From positions 1-6,303 of the forward strand of contig JAGQIY010000361.1 of the NCBI GenBank assembly GCA_020430865.1: a DNA stretch of 6,303 nt, in the 5' to 3' direction. Under the pieces are notes generated by a model, which was not told where the DNA came from, did no database searches, and saw only the letters and a list, made by a program, of their open reading frames with translations. Shown here piece by piece: positions 1 through 4,444 of this stretch. The stretch comes from Myxococcales bacterium. GTDB lineage: Bacteria; Myxococcota; Polyangia; Polyangiales; Polyangiaceae. The position numbers and the translations under genes are program-made. Position 1 is the stretch's first letter; each line of letters starts with the position of its first letter.

Positions 1-788
1 TCATCCAGGTTCTCCGACAGCCACCCCAGCTGATCCGGGTGCTTCATCAGCTGCCAGAGGCCGATGGAAATCGCGTTGCGAGTGGTCTCGCTGCCGCCGA
101 CGAGGAGCAGGTTGTGCTCGAACATCAGCATGTCTTCGCTGAGCTTCTCGCCGTCGAGCTCGGCGTCCAGCCAGACGCTGATCAGGTCGTCGCCGCGCTG
201 CTGCTTGCGCTGCTCGAGAATTTCTTCGTGGAATTCGACGAAGTTGGCGAACGCCTCCTGGACCTCTTCGGTGATGTGCTCGGGTCCAGAGCCCGCGTCA
301 ACGTAGACGTCGGTCCAGTCGAGCACCTCGTCCATGCGATCCCGGGGATAGCCGAGCATCTCTCCGATGATGTACATCGGCAACGGGCGTGCGTACTGCT
401 TGACGAGGTCCGCTTCGCCCTGATCGATGAAGCCGTCGATCAGCTCGTTGACGATGGCGATCGCGCGGTCCGCCATGCAGCTCACGCGCCGGGGCGTGAA
501 GCCCTTGCTCACCAGGCCGCGCTGCTTGGTGTGAGCGTCGCCGTCCTTGTTGATCATGGCCTCTTCGGGCCAGTCATCCAGGGTGAGCTTGGGCACGACG
601 CCCTGCCCCGAGCAGAAAAGCTGGGGGTTCTTCGAGACGAAGATCACGTCCTCGTAGCGCGCGACGGACCACAGCTCGTTGATCGGATCCCAGTAGAGGG
701 GCGTCTGCTCGCGGTGCCACTCGTAGAAGGGCTCCGGGTCGTCCGTGTGGGTTGCGGTGGCCAGCAGATCCGTGTTCTCGAAGCTCAT
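1..788 (-). CDS. Cytochrome P450, N-terminal part (3' end outside window)
   Basis: Seen: reading the minus strand from the ATG at 788-786 gives 262 open codons to the window edge. Residues 86-90 are HTKQR, the C-helix H-x-x-x-R that contacts the heme propionate in bacterial P450s, followed by a KGFTPRRV-like stretch (95-102). Residues 231-236 are GGSETT, the I-helix oxygen-activation motif (A/G-G-x-E/D-T-T), continuing as RNAIS. The K-helix ExxR and the heme-ligand cysteine would lie further downstream and are not in the window. Known: such soluble class I P450s use ferredoxin-fed electrons to hydroxylate small lipophilic substrates. The ETTRN form of the I-helix recalls the CYP125/CYP142/CYP124 group that oxidises sterol side chains and branched lipids, but substrate is not determinable here. 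A GAGGGA ribosome site sits 3 nt before this ATG and supports the start. No ferredoxin or reductase gene is adjacent. It may have its own promoter, as it lies 200 bp after the permease stop. Confidence 0.93.
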   Translation of the reverse strand, partial: MSFENTDLLATATHTDDPEPFYEWHREQTPLYWDPINELWSVARYEDVIFVSKNPQLFCSGQGVVPKLTLDDWPEEAMINKDGDAHTKQRGLVSKGFTPRRVSCMADRAIAIVNELIDGFIDQGEADLVKQYARPLPMYIIGEMLGYPRDRMDEVLDWTDVYVDAGSGPEHITEEVQEAFANFVEFHEEILEQRKQQRGDDLISVWLDAELDGEKLSEDMLMFEHNLLLVGGSETTRNAISIGLWQLMKHPDQLGWLSENLD

Positions 789-791
789 TCT

Positions 792-797
792 TCCCTC
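792..797 (-). promoter_or_regulatory. Ribosome binding site of the P450 gene
   Basis: The minus strand reads GAGGGA followed by AGA and then ATG. This purine-rich Shine-Dalgarno-like site lies 3 nt from the start codon, slightly close, and it supports choosing the ATG at 788. Confidence 0.55.
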
Positions 798-812
798 GTG
801 CGTTGCGCCAGC

Positions 813-829
813 GAGCTCCCGCGGAGCTC
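813..829. repeat. Perfect 7-bp inverted repeat in the P450 leader
   Basis: GAGCTCC, a 3-nt CGC centre and GGAGCTC form a perfect inverted repeat 24-40 nt upstream of the P450 start codon. It could be a repressor operator or a hairpin in the mRNA leader. The rest of the 789-988 spacer shows a locally AT-richer patch (about 851-895) that could hold the promoter, but no convincing -35/-10 pair. It also holds a weak 5-bp GC hairpin (920-933) without a T tract. Function is inference; short GC palindromes are common at this base composition. Confidence 0.4.
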
Positions 830-988
830 CATCCTCAGGGAACGAAGGGTGAAACAATCCCCGCGAGATGTGGAAGGAATACTTTCGGTTTGTTCAGTCG
901 TCGCGCACTGGAATGGCGTGCGCCGACGGGCGCTGCGCATTCCCACCCGCAAACCGCTCGCAGCCAGTGACGGCCCGCCGAACCCGGC

Positions 989-2404
989 TCAGATCGCCAC
1001 CAGCACGTAGGCGATCGCGAGCCCGATCTGCATCAGCGCGAACGGCAGCGCGAGGCGCACGAAGCGCGCGAAGCCGACGCCCAGCTCGTAGCGAGTCATG
1101 ATCGTCACCGCCACGACGGTGGACGCCGATCCGATGGGGGTGAGGTTGCCCCCGAGGTTGGCGCCGAAGACGACCGCCCACCACTGGCTCATCGGCGCTT
1201 CACCGGACGCCCCGAGGATCTTCGCCAGCATCGCCGCCAGCGGGATGTTGTCGGTGACCGCGCTGGCGGCGGCCGACGATGCGAGCAATCCAGCTCCACC
1301 GAGTTTCGGCCCGAGCCCCGTGATCGCCTCGAGCCCCTTGCCGATGCCCTCGAGCACCCGGGCGTGCTCCATCACGTTGATCACCACGAACAGGAACGCG
1401 AAGAACAAGAGCAAGTCCCAGTCCAGGGCCTTGTAGAATTTCCCCGCGGTAGCCTTGTAACGGATCAGCGTGATCACGGCGAAGGCCATCGCGACGTAGC
1501 CCATGTCCAGGTCCTTGATCACTGGCAGGATGCTGGTCGTCGCCAGGGTGAGGATGAAGGCGACGAACATCACGGTCGAGAACCAGAAGAAGCCCTGGCT
1601 CTCGATGCCGTCGTTCTCGTCGAAGCTACCCACCAGCCGCGCGGCCTCGGCCTTCTCCGCTTCGGTCTGCAGGCGCGGGATCTCGAACAGCCTGGACGCC
1701 ATCAGCAACGTCAGCGCCGTCGCGACGACGACGTAGGGCGCTGCCTTGAGGAAGAACTCCATGAAGCCGATCTTCGCGGCGTTGCCCACGATGATGTTGG
1801 GCACGCTGCTGATCAGCGTCAACAGGCCCCCCACGTTGGTGAGCAGGCCCTCGACCAGCAGGAAGCCCAGCAGCAGGTCGCTCTTCTTCAGCTTCTTCAG
1901 CGAGACGGCGGTGAGGGAGCCGATGATCAGCATCGCCGTCACGTTGTTCAGCACGGCGGAGAACACCACCGTCAAGACACCGTAGTAGATCATGAGCTTC
2001 AGCGGGTCACCGCCGGACGCCTTGGTGAGCTTGATGGCGATCCACGAGAACAGTCCGCTCTTGCTGGTCACGTCGACGAACAGGCTCGCGCCGAGGATGA
2101 TCGCGATCACACCCCAGTCGATGGCCGGGATGTAGACGGGCAAGTTGATGCGCTCGCCGAGCGGGTTGTCCATCCAGAAGTGGCCATCGGCGTCCAGCGG
2201 CAGCACCCCCAATGCATCCCCGAGGAACAGGCTGATGATCGCGAAGAAGCCGACGATCACCGACTTCTTCGCGTGCAGCTTCTCCTCCAGCGCCAAGCAG
2301 AGGATCATTGCCGTGAGGATTCCAGCAAAGAGCAGCGTGACGCCCGTGGAAGGCGAGTGGTGGGGGTGAGCCTCGGCGTGGGCGAGGAGCGGTGAGTAAG
2401 GCAT
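989..2404 (-). CDS. Ion transporter-superfamily permease (ArsB/NhaD/SLC13-like)
   Basis: This predicted 471-residue inner-membrane protein has about 11-12 hydrophobic segments (roughly 20-40, 47-66, 97-112, 137-163, 176-198, 215-236, 272-291, 301-315, 329-344, 368-390, 405-436, 443-470). Family signatures appear in both inverted halves: SAVLNNVTAM (149-158) with NVGGLLTLISSVPN (190-203), and SAVTDNIP (381-388) with FGANLGGNLTPIGSAS (413-428). These match the ArsB/NhaD/P-protein/CitM layout of paired helix-break motifs that bind ion and substrate. Such proteins are sodium-proton antiporters, oxyanion exporters or sodium-coupled carboxylate carriers; I cannot decide which. Residue 153 is Asn where relatives usually have Asp. 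A histidine-rich head (H9, H13, H15, H16) precedes the first helix. The frame stays open 166 codons further upstream, but that part overlaps the stress-protein gene and is not transporter-like, so the ATG at 2404 is preferred despite a weak ribosome site (CGAGA). It lies 38 bp after the stress-protein stop, consistent with one operon. No T-tract terminator follows its stop. Confidence 0.9.
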   Translation of the reverse strand: MPYSPLLAHAEAHPHHSPSTGVTLLFAGILTAMILCLALEEKLHAKKSVIVGFFAIISLFLGDALGVLPLDADGHFWMDNPLGERINLPVYIPAIDWGVIAIILGASLFVDVTSKSGLFSWIAIKLTKASGGDPLKLMIYYGVLTVVFSAVLNNVTAMLIIGSLTAVSLKKLKKSDLLLGFLLVEGLLTNVGGLLTLISSVPNIIVGNAAKIGFMEFFLKAAPYVVVATALTLLMASRLFEIPRLQTEAEKAEAARLVGSFDENDGIESQGFFWFSTVMFVAFILTLATTSILPVIKDLDMGYVAMAFAVITLIRYKATAGKFYKALDWDLLLFFAFLFVVINVMEHARVLEGIGKGLEAITGLGPKLGGAGLLASSAAASAVTDNIPLAAMLAKILGASGEAPMSQWWAVVFGANLGGNLTPIGSASTVVAVTIMTRYELGVGFARFVRLALPFALMQIGLAIAYVLVAI

Positions 2405-2442
2405 CGGTCTCGTGAGGTGTTGCTCGAGTGGCTTCGTTGACG

Positions 2443-3297
2443 TCAGAGCAGCAGCAGCGGGATGTCCCTGAGCTCGATGGCCAGGGGGTAGGCCAAGCCA
2501 TGCATCGCCAGTTGCTCCTCGTCCTTGGTGTTCATCACGATCAGGTCGACGTCGTTCGCCTGCGCCAGCTCCCGGCAGTCGGCGACGTGGTGTCCCATGC
2601 GGACCTCTTCCTGAACCTGAAGGTCCAGCTGGTCCTGACCCAGTAGTTCCTCGCGGCAGCTCGAGATGTAGTCGTGGGGCTCCTTCAGCAGCTGGCGCTT
2701 GATCGCCTGCTCCGCCTCGTCGGTGTCGATGCCTGGGATCTTGGAGATCACGTCGATGTAGCGCTTGAAGGTCGCGTCGTCCTCGAGGTGCGCGAGCACC
2801 AGGGTTCCGCCGCGCGGCGTCAGGGCGAGGCCGTAGTTGACGAGCCGTGCGGAGCCCGTCAGGTGATCCGTCAGCACCATCACCCGCTGGATTCGTTGAC
2901 ACTCCGCGGCGAGGCGCCCCTCGTCGCTCGGCGCGGGGACCAGCATCACGGGCGTCGAGGTGGCCTGGGTGAGCACGTCGATATGGGAGCCCAGGCTGAA
3001 GGGAAAATTGCGGGCCCGGCCGTGGAGGTTTCGGTAGGAGACGATCAGGTCCGGGCGCAGCTGCTCGACGATGTCGAGCAGCGACCCGACGTCACCGAAG
3101 CGTTCCCCGGAGACCGTCGCCACCTCCACCTCGCCCAGGCAGCCCAAGAACTGCTCGACGTCTCGCCCGAACAGACGAGCCTGTTCTTCGGGCAGATCCG
3201 TGAACACCGCGACGCGCCCGATGGGCACGACGGAGAACTCGAAGCGCTCCTTGGCCGCTGACTTGAACACGCTCTCGAACTCGTCCAGCTTGAGCAT
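2443..3297 (-). CDS. Tandem-domain universal stress protein (UspA family)
   Basis: This 284-residue soluble protein has two UspA-like alpha/beta domains in tandem, about residues 26-121 and 137-284; a single Usp domain is about 140 residues, so the first is short. Domain 1 ends in DLIVSYRNLHGR then SLGSHIDVLT and TPVMLVP, a good match to the Usp nucleotide-binding signature G-2x-G-9x-G-S. Here it is N90-2x-G93-9x-G103-S104, only the first Gly replaced. Domain 2 ends in DLIVMNTKDEEQ and RDIPLLLL and has lost the glycine motif. A nucleotide could thus bind in domain 1 only (inference). Usp proteins sense energy or stress and can regulate membrane transporters, and this gene directly precedes the permease on the same strand (38-bp gap). 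The ATG at 3297 is chosen because the protein-like sequence begins there. The frame is open back to 3624, but that upstream part is Arg/Pro-rich and looks non-coding. An in-frame GTG or TTG slightly upstream cannot be excluded. Confidence 0.88.
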   Translation of the reverse strand: MLKLDEFESVFKSAAKERFEFSVVPIGRVAVFTDLPEEQARLFGRDVEQFLGCLGEVEVATVSGERFGDVGSLLDIVEQLRPDLIVSYRNLHGRARNFPFSLGSHIDVLTQATSTPVMLVPAPSDEGRLAAECQRIQRVMVLTDHLTGSARLVNYGLALTPRGGTLVLAHLEDDATFKRYIDVISKIPGIDTDEAEQAIKRQLLKEPHDYISSCREELLGQDQLDLQVQEEVRMGHHVADCRELAQANDVDLIVMNTKDEEQLAMHGLAYPLAIELRDIPLLLL

Positions 3298-3565
3298 GAG
3301 CCCATCTTCATCATGGCCCCAGCGTGGTCGCAACCCGGCCGCCCCGACCACGTCGGTGCTCAGCCCCCGTCTCGGTGCGCGGGAGATCTCCGAGGCGCGC
3401 GACGTATGTGGGTCAGGTCTCGGGGCGCGGCGGGGAGCCCGGCGTGTTCGGCGCGGAGGCCGGTGAATCAGCTCCAATACGCCGCTCTGCAGCGGAAAAA
3501 CCCAGGACTTCGCGCAGCCCGGCTGGAGCTCGGGCCGCACACCACGGCGGGCGGCTGTCATTTGT

Positions 3566-3585
3566 TCGCGCCGACCTGGGCGCGA
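3566..3585. repeat. Perfect inverted repeat TCGCGCC-N6-GGCGCGA
   Basis: Two 7-bp arms, TCGCGCC (3566-3572) and GGCGCGA (3579-3585), flank the 6-bp centre GACCTG. The repeat ends 37 bp before the hydrolase ATG. The 20-bp dyad is of a size bound by dimeric regulators and overlaps the likely core-promoter region of the plus-strand gene. An operator role is inference; chance palindromes are common in such GC-rich DNA. Confidence 0.35.
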
Positions 3586-3615
3586 TTGGAGTAGGGTTAG
3601 CGAGGAGCGAGTCGC

Positions 3616-3620
3616 GAAGG
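3616..3620 (+). promoter_or_regulatory. Likely ribosome binding site of the hydrolase gene
   Basis: GAAGG lies only 2 nt before the ATG at 3623, which is unusually close. A better-matching GAGGAG at 3602-3607 is 15 nt away, which is far. Neither spacing is ideal. The start is set mainly by the family N-terminus (VQFWGVRGSI), which begins right after this ATG. Confidence 0.35.
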
Positions 3621-3622
3621 TC

Positions 3623-4444
3623 ATGGCGGTTGGAGTTCAGTTCTGGGGGGTGCGCGGCAGCATCGCGTGCCCCTCGCCACAGCACGTCGTGTTCGGAGGG
3701 AACACTAGCTGCATCGAAGTGTTCTGTGGCGAGCACCGCCTCGTGCTGGACGCCGGAACCGGCATCCGCGGCCTTGGTCGGGCCTTCATGGAGAGCAACG
3801 TCAAGCGCGCTCACATCCTGCTGACCCACACCCACTGGGATCACATCAACGGCTTCCCGTTCTTCGAGCCTGGTTTCCAGGCCGGACGCCACTTCGAGAT
3901 CATGGCTGGTCATCTGGGGCCTGGCGGTCTGCGTGAGGTGTTCGCCGGACAGATGGCGCAGCCCACCTTCCCCGTGCCGCTCGACGCCATGAAGGCGACT
4001 CTGGCCTTCTCGGACTTCCGCGCGGGTGAGACCTTCACCCTCGAGAACGATCTCAAGATCCGCACGGTACCGTTGAACCACCCGAACGGCGCCACCGGCT
4101 ATCGCATCGAGGGAAACGGCAAGAGCGTGTGCTACGTGACCGACACCGAGCACATCCCTGGCCAGCCGGATCAGAACGTGCTGGGCCTGATCGAGGGCGC
4201 CGACCTGGTGATCTACGACTCCACGTACACCGATGACGAGTTCCCGGAGAAGGTCGGCTGGGGTCACTCCACGTGGCAAGAGGCGGTGCGCCTGTGTACC
4301 CAGGCCGACGTGAAGAAGCTCGCCATCTTCCACCACGATCCCGAGCACGAAGACGACTTCATGCGTCGGGTGGAAGCCGACGCCCGCGCGATGTGGGAAG
4401 GCGCGACCGTGGCCCGCGAGGGCATGCGTCTCACCTTCGGCTAG
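3623..4444 (+). CDS. Metallo-beta-lactamase-fold hydrolase (PhnP/RNase Z-like)
   Basis: This 273-residue cytosolic protein shows no signal peptide or membrane segment. The N-terminal FWGVRGSIACPSP (7-19) and GGNTSCIEV (25-33), then LDAGTGIRGLG (42-52), are hallmark strands of the PhnP-like branch of the MBL fold. The metal-binding THTHWDH (68-74) is intact. Further likely ligands are H153 (in LNHPNGATGYRI), D174 (YVTDTEH) or D199 (YDSTYTDDE), H215 (GWGHSTWQEA) and H237/H238 (FHHDPEHEDD). Related enzymes cleave phosphodiester bonds, for example cyclic phosphates, cyclic nucleotides or tRNA 3' ends. The lack of an RNase Z exosite arm argues against tRNA processing, and the substrate is unknown. 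The length is normal for a stand-alone member, without the fused GAF, response-regulator or cNMP domains seen in some relatives. It is divergent from the stress protein and convergent with the cytochrome gene, with which it shares the stop region (CTAG, 4441-4444), so it is probably monocistronic. Confidence 0.92.
   Translation: MAVGVQFWGVRGSIACPSPQHVVFGGNTSCIEVFCGEHRLVLDAGTGIRGLGRAFMESNVKRAHILLTHTHWDHINGFPFFEPGFQAGRHFEIMAGHLGPGGLREVFAGQMAQPTFPVPLDAMKATLAFSDFRAGETFTLENDLKIRTVPLNHPNGATGYRIEGNGKSVCYVTDTEHIPGQPDQNVLGLIEGADLVIYDSTYTDDEFPEKVGWGHSTWQEAVRLCTQADVKKLAIFHHDPEHEDDFMRRVEADARAMWEGATVAREGMRLTFG

Larger units (their letters stand above)
3298..3622. other. Divergent intergenic region
   Basis: These 325 bp separate the divergent stress-protein and hydrolase genes, so promoters for both should lie here. 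Open frames cross it, but their translations are Arg/Pro/Ala-rich with no recognisable protein features. I see no convincing sigma-70 -35/-10 pair on either strand. TTGTTC at 3562-3567 could be a -35 for the plus strand but has no good -10 at 16-18 bp. A CCGCT/AGCGG hairpin with a 4-nt loop (3482-3495) is followed by AAAAA on the plus strand, so it is not a terminator in either direction. Confidence 0.6.

Noticed and set aside
920..933. GCGCC-GACG-GGCGC hairpin after the permease gene as a terminator
   Set aside because: The stem is only 5 bp with no T tract and lies over 50 bp past the stop, so it is within chance expectation at this GC content.
39..1010. Long plus-strand open frame (323 codons)
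   Set aside because: It is antisense to the P450 gene. Its translation lacks domain features and is explained by GC-rich third positions in the real minus-strand frame.
1364..2395. Long plus-strand open frame (343 codons), rich in Gln/His/Arg/Glu
   Set aside because: It is antisense to the permease. The charged composition is the mirror of the hydrophobic codons on the coding strand.
2405..2902. 166-codon upstream extension of the permease frame
   Set aside because: It overlaps the stress-protein gene in another frame and reads as Arg/Pro/Gly-rich low-complexity sequence, unlike a transporter N-terminus.
2674..3261. Plus-strand open frame of 195 codons
   Set aside because: It is the antisense shadow of the stress-protein gene, with no recognisable features.
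3482..3500. CCGCT/AGCGG hairpin followed by AAAAA as a terminator
   Set aside because: On the minus strand the T run precedes the hairpin, and on the plus strand the tail is A, so neither orientation gives an intrinsic terminator.
3298..3624. 109-codon upstream extension of the stress-protein frame
   Set aside because: It is Arg/Pro/Ser-rich without Usp features, and it would leave no promoter space between the divergent genes.
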